The notes: generated by a model not told the origin, from the letters alone. Positions 30,695 through 38,618 are shown, counted from the first letter of the stretch. The stretch is DNA of 51,828 nt from Methanobacteriota archaeon (GCA_016207465.1 JACQPP010000090.1:1-51828); one strand, 5' to 3'. Translations and numbers: made by a program.

Positions 30695-30817
30695 TCACCA
30701 GATGCCCAGTTCCCGGATGAGCTGCTGGGTGGTGTACACCCACCCGCGCTCCACATCCCGGCGGGCCGCCCTCAGCGCCAGCCTCGCCTCCGGGGTCAGT
30801 TCGGCCCCGTCCTTCAT
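30695..30817 (-). CDS. Small antitoxin-like protein (40 aa), toxin missing
   Basis: 40 residues with a charged helix (AELTPEARLALRAARRDVER) followed by GWVYTTQQLIRELGIW. Short archaeal antitoxins often end in such a G-x-V-Y-S/T-x-x-E/Q-x-x-x-x-L-G-I pattern. GAGGGTAA lies just upstream of the ATG. Its TGA overlaps a GTG that opens a frame of only five codons (VNRYL) before TAA, as expected if a toxin gene once began there and was lost. It is divergent from nfo and shares its palindromic promoter region. The antitoxin reading is inference. Confidence 0.55.
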   Translation of the reverse strand: MKDGAELTPEARLALRAARRDVERGWVYTTQQLIRELGIW

Positions 30818-30850
30818 TTACCCTCCACGGAAACACCGCCCCATGCAACC

Positions 30851-30893
30851 ATTTATATTTTTTCCCGCGAACGCAGTTCGCGGGAAAAAATAT
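30851..30893. promoter_or_regulatory. Perfect 18-bp inverted repeat over the nfo promoter and start codon
   Basis: Left arm 30855-30872, spacer GCA, right arm 30876-30893: all 18 positions pair, with core CCCGCGAAC/GTTCGCGGG and outer A/T runs. The left arm overlaps a TATA box (ATTTATATTT, 30851-30860) and the right arm includes the first two bases of the nfo ATG (30892). The T-run precedes the stem, so it is not a terminator. A dimeric repressor site or a hairpin hiding the start codon are the options. Confidence 0.75.
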
Positions 30894-31734
30894 GCTCCTC
30901 GGCGCCCATGTCTCCGTGGCCGGGGGCCTCGACCGGGCCCCCGGGAATGGCGCGAGCATCGGTTGCGAGGCCATCCAGATTTTCTCCAAGAACCAGCGCC
31001 AGTGGAAGACCCGGCCCCTGGGGGACGCCGAGGCGGGGAAATTCCGCGAGGGGGTGCGGGAGAGGGACATCCGGGAGGTGGTCATCCATGACTCCTACCT
31101 CATCAACCTGGCTGACCCCAACGAGGAGGGGGTGCGCAGGTCCCGGGAGGCGTTCGTGGACGAGATGCGCCGGGCCGATGCCCTCGGCGTGGGCTACCTC
31201 ATCTTCCACCCCGGGGCCCCCAAGGAGGCCGGGGAGGCCTACGGCCTCAAGCGGATTGCGGAGAGCCTCGACTGGTGTCTCGCCAAGGCCGACGAGACAA
31301 AAGCAATGCTGCTGCTGGAGAACACGGCGGGGCAGGGCTCCAACGTGGGCTGGAGGTTCGAGCACATCCACGACATCATGGAGGGGGTCTCCGACCGGAA
31401 GCGGCTCGGCGTTTGTGTGGACACCTGCCACACCTTCGCCGCGGGCTACGACATCCGCACCCGCGAGGGATACGAGGCCACCGTCCGCCAAATCGAGAGA
31501 CACATCGGCCTCGGGAATATCCGGGCCTTCCATCTCAACGACTCCAAGAAGGACTTGAACTGCCGGGTGGACCGCCACGAGCACATCGGGGAGGGCAAAA
31601 TCGGCCTCGAATTGTTCCGCTGGCTCGTCAACGACCCGAGGTTCGAGAATGTCCCCGCCGTGCTGGAGACGCCGGGGGAGGAGGAGGACTTCCGGCGGAA
31701 CCTGAAGGTCCTCAAGGGACTGCGGAAGAAGTGA
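30892..31734 (+). CDS. nfo: Endonuclease IV (AP endonuclease)
   Basis: 280 residues. Zn-dependent AP endonuclease of base-excision repair with a TIM barrel. Motifs: LLGAHVSVAGGL, IQIFSKNQRQW, IHDSYLINLADP, FHPGA, LLLENTAGQGSNVG, VCVDTCHTFAAGYD, FHLNDSKKDLNCRVDRHEHIGEGKIG and LETPG; all three-zinc ligands appear present. The ATG overlaps the 18-bp palindrome; an upstream start is excluded because the TATA box is only about 35 bp away. No operon partner. Confidence 0.97.
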   Translation: MLLGAHVSVAGGLDRAPGNGASIGCEAIQIFSKNQRQWKTRPLGDAEAGKFREGVRERDIREVVIHDSYLINLADPNEEGVRRSREAFVDEMRRADALGVGYLIFHPGAPKEAGEAYGLKRIAESLDWCLAKADETKAMLLLENTAGQGSNVGWRFEHIHDIMEGVSDRKRLGVCVDTCHTFAAGYDIRTREGYEATVRQIERHIGLGNIRAFHLNDSKKDLNCRVDRHEHIGEGKIGLELFRWLVNDPRFENVPAVLETPGEEEDFRRNLKVLKGLRKK

Positions 31735-31740
31735 ACCGAA

Positions 31741-31766
31741 AGTATTATATCTCATCTCATCTCATT
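31741..31766 (+). promoter_or_regulatory. vapBC promoter with ATCTC triplet repeat
   Basis: TATA box AGTATTATATC (31741-31751) is followed by three tandem copies of CTCAT up to the start region. Tandem repeats here could be antitoxin binding sites. Confidence 0.5.
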
Positions 31767-31773
31767 CTAAACC

Positions 31774-31992
31774 ATGGGCGTTCCGGCCACCGTGCGGCGC
31801 TGGGGCTCCTCCCTGGCGGTGACCCTGCCAAAGGAGTTGGTGAGGTCCCTCTCCCTGAGGGAAGGGGAGAAAATCCACATCGAGGTGAAGAAGGAGAACC
31901 CTCTGCGCGAGGTCTTCGGGAAGGGGAAACTGGACAAGCCAATCGACAAGGTGATGCGGGAGATTGATTCCGAGTTGTGGGGCGGGCTGTGA
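31774..31992 (+). CDS. vapB: VapB-type antitoxin (AbrB family)
   Basis: 72 residues. The N-terminal swapped-hairpin domain (ATVRRWGSSLAVTLPKELVRS, LREGEKIHIEVKKE) binds DNA; the C-terminal helix (LDKPIDKVMREIDSEL) would wrap the toxin. It overlaps the next gene's GTG by 4 bp (GTGA). Autoregulation through the repeat-bearing promoter is likely. Confidence 0.9.
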   Translation: MGVPATVRRWGSSLAVTLPKELVRSLSLREGEKIHIEVKKENPLREVFGKGKLDKPIDKVMREIDSELWGGL

Positions 31993-32342
31993 CGACCTAC
32001 CTCTTTGACACCTACGCCTTCCTGAAACTCTACGAGGGCGCCCGCAGTTATGAGAGGTACTTGCGGGAGGACTTCGTGACCACCGCTCTCCAAATCATCG
32101 AGTTGCACTACAAGCTCCGGAAGATGGCAGACCCGGATGCCGATGCGGTCGTCTCCAAATTTTGCCGCCTGGAGGAAATCACTTGCGAGGACGTGGTGGA
32201 AGGGATGAAGGTGAAGGAGAAGATGCCGGAGCTCTCCCCCGCCGACGCCATCGGCTACGCGGTGGCCCGGAGACTGGGCATCCCATTCCTCACGGGGGAC
32301 GGGCCCATGAGAAAACTGCCGGGCGTGGAGTTCGTGCGGTAG
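31989..32342 (+). CDS. vapC: VapC-type PIN toxin
   Basis: 117 residues, PIN-domain ribonuclease. Acidic residues: Asp in LFDTYAF near the start, Glu in LQIIELHYK, Asp in SPADAIGYAVARR and Asp in LTGDGPM; together they form the metal site. The GTG start at 31989 overlaps the vapB stop, and GTG 31977 is less likely. Its target RNA is unknown. Confidence 0.9.
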   Translation: MTTYLFDTYAFLKLYEGARSYERYLREDFVTTALQIIELHYKLRKMADPDADAVVSKFCRLEEITCEDVVEGMKVKEKMPELSPADAIGYAVARRLGIPFLTGDGPMRKLPGVEFVR

Positions 32343-32360
32343 ATGGTTCCGGGGAGGCAA

Positions 32361-32370
32361 CCTATATACC
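32361..32370 (+). promoter_or_regulatory. TATA box of the UbiA gene
   Basis: CCTATATACC ends 19 bp before ATG 32390, so the transcript is probably leaderless. Confidence 0.65.
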
Positions 32371-32389
32371 CCGGCTCCGATTCTCCTCC

Positions 32390-33346
32390 ATGGCCGAGTC
32401 TCCCACCGCCCCCGCCGTCCCCGGGGAGCAGCCCCTCCAGATTACGTTCGGGAAGATGTTCCGGAGCCTGTGGTCCCTCTCGGGGCCCGGGTTCTGGGCG
32501 GGCTCCATCTTCATGGGCTACATCGGCCACATCCTCGCCCGGAAGGCAATCACCCTGGATGTGAACCTCTTCTTCGGGGCGGTGGTCCTGGGTCCCCTGG
32601 TGCTGGGGGGCACGTTGATGCTGAACGATTATTTCGACCGGGAGGACGACCGGGGGAACCCGCGGAAGGCCCGCTCCCCCATCCTGCGGGGGATTGTGGA
32701 CCCGGTGAACGCCCTCCACGCGAGCCTCGCCCTGATGGCCATCGGCCTCTCCCTGGCCGCCGCCATTTCCCGCGAGTTCGCCCTGCTCTCGGTTGGGGCG
32801 GCGGTCCTCGCCGTGGCCTACTCGACCCCCCCGGTGCGCCTCAAGCGGGTGGGGGGCTTTGACCTGGTGGCGAACCTCCTGGGCTTCGGGGTCCTCTGTC
32901 CCCTGGGGGGCTGGACCATCGCCGGGGGCCGCATCGCCGACTTCCCCCTCTTCTTCCTCTGGGTCTCCCTCGGGGGCGTGGCCAGTGCGTATCTGGCCAC
33001 CACCCTGGTGGACTATGAGGCCGACACCCGGGCGGGGGTGCGCTCCATCGCCGTGAAGCTGGGCCGGCGGGCCACCTACTGGGGGGGCTTCGTGGCCATG
33101 GCGGTGGCCAGCGCCGCGGTCCTCTACGATGGCTTTGTCCGCGGCCCCCAGGCGTTCCTCTACAGGCCCGAGTTCGTCCAGCGGGTGTGGCCCCTGGCGG
33201 TGGCCCCGGTGGGTTTCTACGCGTGGTTCGTCCGGCTGATGACCCCCCGGAACTTCTGGTTCACCAGCGCCATGGTGGCCTTCAGTGTGGCCATCCCCAA
33301 CATCCTCTTCCTCCTCTGGTACGCGGGGGTGTGGAGGGTCGCATAG
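32390..33346 (+). CDS. UbiA-family prenyltransferase
   Basis: 318 residues with about eight or nine membrane helices. The two Asp-rich motifs of the family are present: NDYFDREDDRGNPRKARSP (about 83-101) and DYEADTRAG (about 205-213), which bind Mg-prenyl diphosphate. The N-terminal 25 residues are a soluble tail. Archaeal members make digeranylgeranylglyceryl phosphate for membrane lipids, menaquinone or other prenylated ring compounds; the substrate here is uncertain. A TATA box gives a leaderless start. Followed 2 bp later by the ferritin/VIT gene. Confidence 0.9.
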   Translation: MAESPTAPAVPGEQPLQITFGKMFRSLWSLSGPGFWAGSIFMGYIGHILARKAITLDVNLFFGAVVLGPLVLGGTLMLNDYFDREDDRGNPRKARSPILRGIVDPVNALHASLALMAIGLSLAAAISREFALLSVGAAVLAVAYSTPPVRLKRVGGFDLVANLLGFGVLCPLGGWTIAGGRIADFPLFFLWVSLGGVASAYLATTLVDYEADTRAGVRSIAVKLGRRATYWGGFVAMAVASAAVLYDGFVRGPQAFLYRPEFVQRVWPLAVAPVGFYAWFVRLMTPRNFWFTSAMVAFSVAIPNILFLLWYAGVWRVA

Positions 33347-33348
33347 GG

Positions 33349-34461
33349 ATGGCGGAGGCGTTCTCCTGGGGGCCGGGGGACCTGAGGGAGCTGGAGGGCA
33401 ACCTCCTCGACGAGCGCTCCAGCCGCTGGATGTACCTGCGGCTCGCGGAGATGGACGACCAGCGGGAGCGCGCCGAGCTTCTGCGGAGCCTCGCCGACTT
33501 CGAGGAGAAGCACACGGGCCTCTGGGAGAAACTGCTTCTCCATCTGGACCGCCGCGTCCCCGGGGAGCGGCGGATGGCGGACCACCGCATCCTCGTGCTC
33601 CTCGCCCGCCTCTTCGGGGTGGGGGCGGTGCTCCCCATCGTCCACAAGGGGGAGGTGGACGCCATCGCCAAGTACAAGCGGCAGGCGGCCCGCTGGCGGG
33701 ACCCGGCGGCCCAGGAGGTCTTCCCGGGGATTCTGCGGGACGAGATTGCCCACGAGGTGGACACCTTCAACGCCATGCGAGGGGCCGGGGCCACCCGAGG
33801 GGGACTCCGGAGTGCCATCCTCGGGGCCAACGACGGCCTGGGCTCGATACTGGCATTGGCGGCGGGGGTCGCCGGGGCCACCCGCTCCAGCCCCCTGGTC
33901 CTCATGGCGGGGGTGGCGGGGCTCATCGCCGGGGCGGTCTCCATGGCGGCCTCCAACTACGTGTCGGTGAAGGCCGAGCAGGAGGGATACGCGGCCCATG
34001 TCCGCATCCAGCGGGAGGCGGCGGAGGCGGCCCCGGAGGTCAAGGGGGCCCAGCTCCAGGCGGCCTACCGGGCCAAGGGGCTCACCGGGGCCGAGGCGGA
34101 GCAGGTGGTCTCACGCCTCATGGAGAAGCCCGAGGAGTTCCTCCGGGCCCTGCTGGCGGAGGAGCACGGACTCGCCGGGGACCATGTCGAGAGCCCTCCG
34201 CGCCTCGCCGCCTACACGGGGCTCGCCTTCATCCTCGCCGGCCTCATCCCCATCCTCCCCTTCCTGGTGCTCCCCGCCACCCCCGGGGTCATCGCCTCCG
34301 TCGTCCTCACCGGAGTGGCCCTCTTCTTCGCCGGGGTCCTCCGCGCCCTCTCCACCCTCCACCCCTTCCTGCGGAGCGGGGCCGAGATGGTCCTCATCGG
34401 CATGGGCTCCGCGACGGCCACCTACATGGTGGGGCTGGCGATGGGGGGCGCGGTGGGGTGA
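33349..34461 (+). CDS. Ferritin-like/VIT1 fusion, MbfA-like iron or manganese exporter
   Basis: 370 residues. The N-terminal 160 residues are a rubrerythrin-like four-helix unit (YLRLAEMDDQRERAELLRSL, ADFEEKHTGLWEKLL, LRDEIAHEVDTFNAM) with the expected Glu and His iron ligands. The C-terminal half is a CCC1/VIT1 transporter with five helices (LGANDGLGSILALAAGVAG, AVSMAASNYVSVKAEQE, LAFILAGLIPILPFLVLP). The bacterial MbfA fusion of the same layout exports iron. It starts 2 bp after the UbiA stop and is likely co-transcribed. No Fur/DtxR-like site is evident. Confidence 0.9.
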   Translation: MAEAFSWGPGDLRELEGNLLDERSSRWMYLRLAEMDDQRERAELLRSLADFEEKHTGLWEKLLLHLDRRVPGERRMADHRILVLLARLFGVGAVLPIVHKGEVDAIAKYKRQAARWRDPAAQEVFPGILRDEIAHEVDTFNAMRGAGATRGGLRSAILGANDGLGSILALAAGVAGATRSSPLVLMAGVAGLIAGAVSMAASNYVSVKAEQEGYAAHVRIQREAAEAAPEVKGAQLQAAYRAKGLTGAEAEQVVSRLMEKPEEFLRALLAEEHGLAGDHVESPPRLAAYTGLAFILAGLIPILPFLVLPATPGVIASVVLTGVALFFAGVLRALSTLHPFLRSGAEMVLIGMGSATATYMVGLAMGGAVG

Positions 34462-34616
34462 GGCCGGATGGGCCTCACATCTCCCCCCGGAACTCCCGGG
34501 TCCAGCACCCCCGGCGGCGGTCCCGGACTGGAGGCACAAAGTCTATTAAACACCAAGTCCTGTCCTATTCGATGCCTGGGTCCCCAAGCGTCAACCGGGC
34601 GATTACTTTCACCCCC

Positions 34617-34636
34617 CTCTCGACGAGAGCATATGC
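34617..34636 (+). promoter_or_regulatory. Palindromes upstream of the DUF5131 gene
   Basis: CTCTCG-A-CGAGAG (34617-34629) abuts the palindrome GCATATGC (34629-34636), about 60-75 bp before ATG 34694, inside a gene-free gap (34462-34693). A possible operator; nothing else is visible in the gap. Confidence 0.35.
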
Positions 34637-34693
34637 ATTCATTTCTCGGCCTCTCCAAATAGGCGAAAATCGAAGCCTACCGAGGTATTCTCG

Positions 34694-35482
34694 ATGAGCG
34701 ACAACAGCAAAATCGAGTGGACTGAGGCCACCTGGAACCCGGTCACCGGTTGCACTAAAATCAGCCCGGGCTGCAAATACTGCTACGCCGAGCGCATGGC
34801 CCGCCGCCTCCAGGCCATGGGCCAGCACCGATACCGCAACGGCTTCCGGGTCACCCTCCAAGAAGACCTCGTTGACCTCCCCCGCAAGTGGAAGGAGGGG
34901 CGCCGCATCTTCGTCAACAGCATGAGCGACCTCTTTCACGCCGAGGTCCCATTCGACTTCATCCAAAGATGTTTCGACACCATGCGAGAGGCCGACCAGC
35001 ACACCTACCAGGTACTCACCAAGCGCCCCGAGAGGATGCTTGAGTTCGCCCTAGAGGCCCTGGAGGGACCCTGGCCTCCCCAGGTCTGGGCCGGGACCAG
35101 CGTGGAGAACGCGGATTACAAGTGGCGCATTGATATGCTGCGGGGGGTTCCAGCCTCTACCCGATTCCTCTCTATCGAGCCCCTCATCGGCCCCATGGGC
35201 AACCTCGACCTTGAGGGAATCCACTGGGTCATCGTCGGAGGAGAATCCGGGCCCCAGGCGCGGCCCATGGAGGCCGAGTGGGCCCGCGAGGTCCGGGACC
35301 AATGCCACGAGGCGGGGGTCGCGTTCTTCTTCAAACAGTGGGGGGGAACGAGAAAAAAACTCACAGGCCGCATTCTAGACGGAAGGACATGGGATGAATA
35401 CCCCTTATCTCTGCCGAAAAATAGGCTAACAAGTAGTGAAACGTCATTCTCCAACTCAATCCGCTTAGCAACACAAGTTTAA
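34694..35482 (+). CDS. DUF5131 (phage Gp37/Gp68-type) three-Cys-motif protein
   Basis: 262 residues. The N-terminus has the three-Cys motif C20-x6-C27-x2-C30 (TGCTKISPGCKYCYAERMAR), a radical-SAM-like cluster site, and the domain runs through VNSMSDLFHAEVPFDFIQ, LTKRPERM, WAGTSVENADY, FLSIEPLIGP and HWVIVGGESGPQARPM. These proteins occur in phages and plasmids, usually with the partner TcmP, which follows here. The reaction is not established. The last 35 residues are AT-rich in coding sequence and look less conserved. It is probably co-transcribed with tcmP. Confidence 0.9.
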   Translation: MSDNSKIEWTEATWNPVTGCTKISPGCKYCYAERMARRLQAMGQHRYRNGFRVTLQEDLVDLPRKWKEGRRIFVNSMSDLFHAEVPFDFIQRCFDTMREADQHTYQVLTKRPERMLEFALEALEGPWPPQVWAGTSVENADYKWRIDMLRGVPASTRFLSIEPLIGPMGNLDLEGIHWVIVGGESGPQARPMEAEWAREVRDQCHEAGVAFFFKQWGGTRKKLTGRILDGRTWDEYPLSLPKNRLTSSETSFSNSIRLATQV

Positions 35483-35499
35483 AGTGGGTTTATGTGCCT

Positions 35500-36426
35500 A
35501 TGGAAGTCTCCTATCACACACGAGTGAAACATAAGCTACTCGGTGACTATCTGAGTATCTGGGAAACGGCAATAAAGGGAAAGATACCGTTGCTTCAATT
35601 TGTTGACCTCTTTGCCGGTGATGGCATATGCAAACTTGAGAGTAGCCTTTCAATTACGTGGGATGGCTCAGCCATTTTGGGAGCAAGGATAGTAGGGGGT
35701 GTACCTGGCTGGAAGTGTATCCTGAATAGTTGGGACCCAAATGACCGGACTATATGCGACAGGCTAAAACACACTCTTGGAGAGACGAAGCCAAACATCC
35801 AAATTTTGAGCGAGGATGCAAATTTGTTGGTTGGCAAGATACTATCCTCGGCCTTCATCAACCCCAATTACCCGTCAATTTTTTTCTTAGACCCTACAGC
35901 ACACTCCCAACTCCCGTGGTCCACAATCGAAAAAATCGGAAACCATCGAGGGAAAATTAATAGAAACGATACCAGGTTAAGCCGACGTCCAGAGCTCATA
36001 GTGACGCTTATGACTGTCGGGATGCAAAGGAACCCGCAAGACCTTCCAGGCATATCGCGCGCGCTGGGCGTGACCGAAGAATGGTTGGAAACCTGGATTG
36101 AGTTTTGGAAGGAGTTACCAGAGAATCAAGGTGAACCCATCAACAAATCATTTCTCGATTTGTTTACTCTGAAACTCGAACGCCTCTATGGGCACAAACC
36201 ACTAACCATGAGTGTTCATAATCGAATGAAAAGCATCGTGTATTGGATTGTCTTCGCGTCAAGCCACAAGAGGGGAGTCGAGATTTATGGGCGCCTTATT
36301 CCCTGCGTGGAAAAGTACCATGAGGTAGAGTGGTGGAAGGAAGTGGGGGAATTGAAGATTTTAGAGATGAAGGAGAAGATGCGGCAAAAGGGACAACAAT
36401 TTCTTGATGAGAGGTTTTCCCGCTAA
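35500..36426 (+). CDS. tcmP: Three-Cys-motif partner protein TcmP
   Basis: 308 residues from ATG 35500 (GTG 35494 possible). Family pattern: YHTRVKHKLLGDYLSIWETA, LQFVDLFAGDGICK (methyltransferase-like motif I, but Asp-Gly where SAM enzymes have Gly-x-Gly), FFLDPTAHSQLPWSTIEKI near 130. The known partner is the three-Cys-motif protein upstream. The coding sequence is clearly AT-richer than neighbouring genes, with many A-ending codons, so it looks recently acquired. The biochemical role is unknown; a mobile, possibly defence-related, nucleic-acid module is a reasonable guess. Confidence 0.87.
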   Translation: MEVSYHTRVKHKLLGDYLSIWETAIKGKIPLLQFVDLFAGDGICKLESSLSITWDGSAILGARIVGGVPGWKCILNSWDPNDRTICDRLKHTLGETKPNIQILSEDANLLVGKILSSAFINPNYPSIFFLDPTAHSQLPWSTIEKIGNHRGKINRNDTRLSRRPELIVTLMTVGMQRNPQDLPGISRALGVTEEWLETWIEFWKELPENQGEPINKSFLDLFTLKLERLYGHKPLTMSVHNRMKSIVYWIVFASSHKRGVEIYGRLIPCVEKYHEVEWWKEVGELKILEMKEKMRQKGQQFLDERFSR

Positions 36427-36427
36427 T

Positions 36428-36589
36428 TCACAACTCCCCCCGGAACGCCCTATCCAGCACCCCCGGCAGCATCGCGTCGAGCCCGGCGGCGGTCTCGGAC
36501 TGGAGACGGCGGAGGGAGTCCACCTTGGATTGGAGGGTGTAGAGTTTTTTGTCAACGTATCTGCGGCAGGTGTCGGCTTCGGTGTTCAT
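36428..36589 (-). CDS. HsdS C-terminal helix as a stand-alone small protein (53 aa)
   Basis: 53 residues whose last 35 (LQSKVDSLRRLQSETAAGLD, AMLPGVLDRAFRGEL) match the closing coiled coil of type I restriction specificity subunits (LQAKVDALRRLQAETxAELDALLPxVLDRAFxGEL). None of the DNA-recognition domains is present. The ATG overlaps the stop of the upstream 93-residue gene (ATGA), so it is translated by coupling at the end of the ligase operon. It may be a remnant or a retained small protein. It converges with tcmP with a 1-bp gap, i.e. at an insertion boundary. Confidence 0.65.
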   Translation of the reverse strand: MNTEADTCRRYVDKKLYTLQSKVDSLRRLQSETAAGLDAMLPGVLDRAFRGEL

Positions 36590-36867
36590 CTCTTCCTCCC
36601 CCGTCCTTCCCACCACACCCATATCCCCAGCCCCTCCATGAGCCTCCGGAACTCCCCGGGGTGGGCGGCCTGCCACCGGGTCCCGTGGGCCTCCATGGTC
36701 TTGACGATGTCGGGGATGAAGTTGTGCTTGAGGGCCCGCTCCACGGTCCTCTGGAGTCCCTTCTCTGTGCCCTCGCGGAGCCACTTCTCGAAGAGGCGCT
36801 GGAGGGCCTCCGGGGTGAGGGCGGGGTCGCGGGGGCGGAGCCGCATGAGGAGGGGTTTGCGGGTCAC
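36586..36867 (-). CDS. Small helical protein coupled to DNA ligase (93 aa)
   Basis: 93 residues; unknown family. It is basic and helical (TPEALQRLFEKWLREGTEKG, LQRTVERALKHNFIPDIVKT) with a Trp-rich end (GIWVWWEGRGRKR). The GTG start overlaps the ligase TGA (GTGA) and its own stop overlaps the next ATG, so the three genes are translated as a chain. No zinc or enzyme motif is visible. A helper of ligase or a leftover of the mobile region are both possible. Confidence 0.7.
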   Translation of the reverse strand: MTRKPLLMRLRPRDPALTPEALQRLFEKWLREGTEKGLQRTVERALKHNFIPDIVKTMEAHGTRWQAAHPGEFRRLMEGLGIWVWWEGRGRKR

Positions 36868-38618
36868 GGTTTTTTTCCCCCGGGTTCCATCCGCTTCTGC
36901 ATGGAATACATCTTGAGGACCTCCTGGACGGTGGTGGCCTCCTCGGCCCCCTTGTCTCCCCGGATGTCTCCGGTGAGGCGGGGGAAGCGGAGGGCGTATC
37001 CGGGCTCGGTGGGGGTGCGGCCGCAGGTGTGGCTGGGGGAGCGGGTGATTTCGTCGGCGGCCACCTCGATGACATACCGGGGGGTGACCCATGCATCGGG
37101 CTCCACGAGGGAGTCCACGTTCCTGGGGCGGGCCCGGAGGGTGATGGCGTCGAGTTTCTTCTTGAACTCGGTCATGTCGGCCTCGGTGAGGCCGGAGCCC
37201 ACCTTGGCCACGGTCTTGAATGTCTCCGTTTTGGGGTCCCAGACGGCGCCGAGGACGGTGCCCATGCCGAACTGGGCCCTCTGGCCGCGCCCCTTGAAGT
37301 AGCCGACGATGGCGAGGTCGAGGGTGTCGGCCAATTCCCCCCGGTAGGAGCGCTTGAGTTTTATCCAGGCGAACTTGCGGGCCCCGGCCACGTAGGGGGC
37401 CCGGAGGTCCTTGGCGATGATGCCCTCCAGCCCCGCCTCGATGCAGTGATGGAAGTAGTCCTCGAGTTCCCTGGGGGTGGAGACGTGGCGGGCCTCGGCC
37501 ATCTGCAGGGTCTCCCCCTGGCGGAGGGCATTCTCCAGCCGGGCCCGGCGCTCCCCGTAGGGGACCCGGGTGAGGTCCTCCCCCTGGTGGTAGAGGAGGT
37601 CGAAGGCGAAGAGCCGGAGGGGGAGGTCGCGGGCCGCCTGGGCCACCCCGTGCTTGCGCTTCCTCTGGATGGTCTCCTGGAAGGGGAGGTGGGCCCCGGT
37701 GGCCTCGTCGTAGGAGAGGGCCTCCCCCTCGAGGATGGCGTCCCCCGCAATCTGCCGCCGGGCCCCCTCGACAATCTCGGGGAACATGGGGGTGGTCTTC
37801 TCCAGGCGGCGGGAGAACAGTTCCACCCGCTCCCCCCGCTTGTGGACCTGGATGCGGAATCCATCGTATTTGGCCTCGGCGAGGCATGGCCCCATCTTCC
37901 CGATGATTTCCTCGGGGCCGGGGAGCCGCTCGGCGAGGGCGGGGCGGATGGGGGAGCCCACCCGGGGGGTGAAGCGCCCGATTTTCCCCGGGGACTCGAG
38001 GAGGGTCCGGGCGACGAGCCCGAGGTCGGAGCAGAGGTTGTAGGCCCGCTCCAGGCTCTCCTTGAGGGACTTGTCCCCCACCTGGCAGGCCGAGAGGGCC
38101 TCCAGGATGGTGGCATCCCCCGCCCCCAACCTCAGTTTGCCGATGGGGACCCGCGCGATATACTTGGCCTCCACCGGGGTGGCCGCGGTGAGGAGCTCGG
38201 TGAGGAGGCCGATTTTCACATCCTGGCTCCCCGTCCCGCCGGTGGCGGCCATGCGGGTGAAGGTCTCGAAGACCGAGGCCACCGTGAGGGGCTCGGGCTC
38301 CGTGAGGCGCGAGCGGGGGCCCCCCGCGAGTCCCTGGGCGGTGAGCCCCAGGTCCCCCGAGGTCTTGTAGTGCTTCTCCACCTGGGCCCGGCTCCGCCCG
38401 GTGGCCCGCGCGATGGCCTTCGCCACGAACTTCTCCCCCAGCCCAATCTCCGCCCCCTCGAATGGGGGGGAGATGCCCCCCTGCAGGAGATAGACCACCC
38501 GGTCAATCTCCCCCGCCGGGGTCTCCCGGAAGAGGCCGGCGAGGATGTCCATCATCTCCAGGCGCCGGGGGGTCGCATCGAGGCGCTCGAAGACCTCGCA
38601 GAGGCGGGAGAACTCCAT
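36864..38618 (-). CDS. lig: ATP-dependent DNA ligase
   Basis: 584 residues, the usual archaeal length. The adenylation motif AEAKYDGFRIQVHKRGERVE (lysine of KYDG near 247) is the AMP acceptor. Others: FSRRLEKTTPMFPEI (motif III area), LEGEALSYD, EGIIAKDLRAPYVAGARK (motif IV), WIKLKRSY (motif V). The N-terminal 215 residues are the DNA-binding domain and the C-terminus is the OB-fold. It joins Okazaki fragments and repair nicks. The promoter is a weak CGTTAATGA region near 38645-38655. Two small genes are translationally coupled downstream. Confidence 0.96.
   Translation of the reverse strand: MEFSRLCEVFERLDATPRRLEMMDILAGLFRETPAGEIDRVVYLLQGGISPPFEGAEIGLGEKFVAKAIARATGRSRAQVEKHYKTSGDLGLTAQGLAGGPRSRLTEPEPLTVASVFETFTRMAATGGTGSQDVKIGLLTELLTAATPVEAKYIARVPIGKLRLGAGDATILEALSACQVGDKSLKESLERAYNLCSDLGLVARTLLESPGKIGRFTPRVGSPIRPALAERLPGPEEIIGKMGPCLAEAKYDGFRIQVHKRGERVELFSRRLEKTTPMFPEIVEGARRQIAGDAILEGEALSYDEATGAHLPFQETIQRKRKHGVAQAARDLPLRLFAFDLLYHQGEDLTRVPYGERRARLENALRQGETLQMAEARHVSTPRELEDYFHHCIEAGLEGIIAKDLRAPYVAGARKFAWIKLKRSYRGELADTLDLAIVGYFKGRGQRAQFGMGTVLGAVWDPKTETFKTVAKVGSGLTEADMTEFKKKLDAITLRARPRNVDSLVEPDAWVTPRYVIEVAADEITRSPSHTCGRTPTEPGYALRFPRLTGDIRGDKGAEEATTVQEVLKMYSMQKRMEPGGKKP

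Noticed and set aside
34565..34640. A 25-codon minus-strand frame (starting MNAYALVERG) in the gap before DUF5131
   Set aside because: It is short, has no promoter with proper spacing and no family resemblance.
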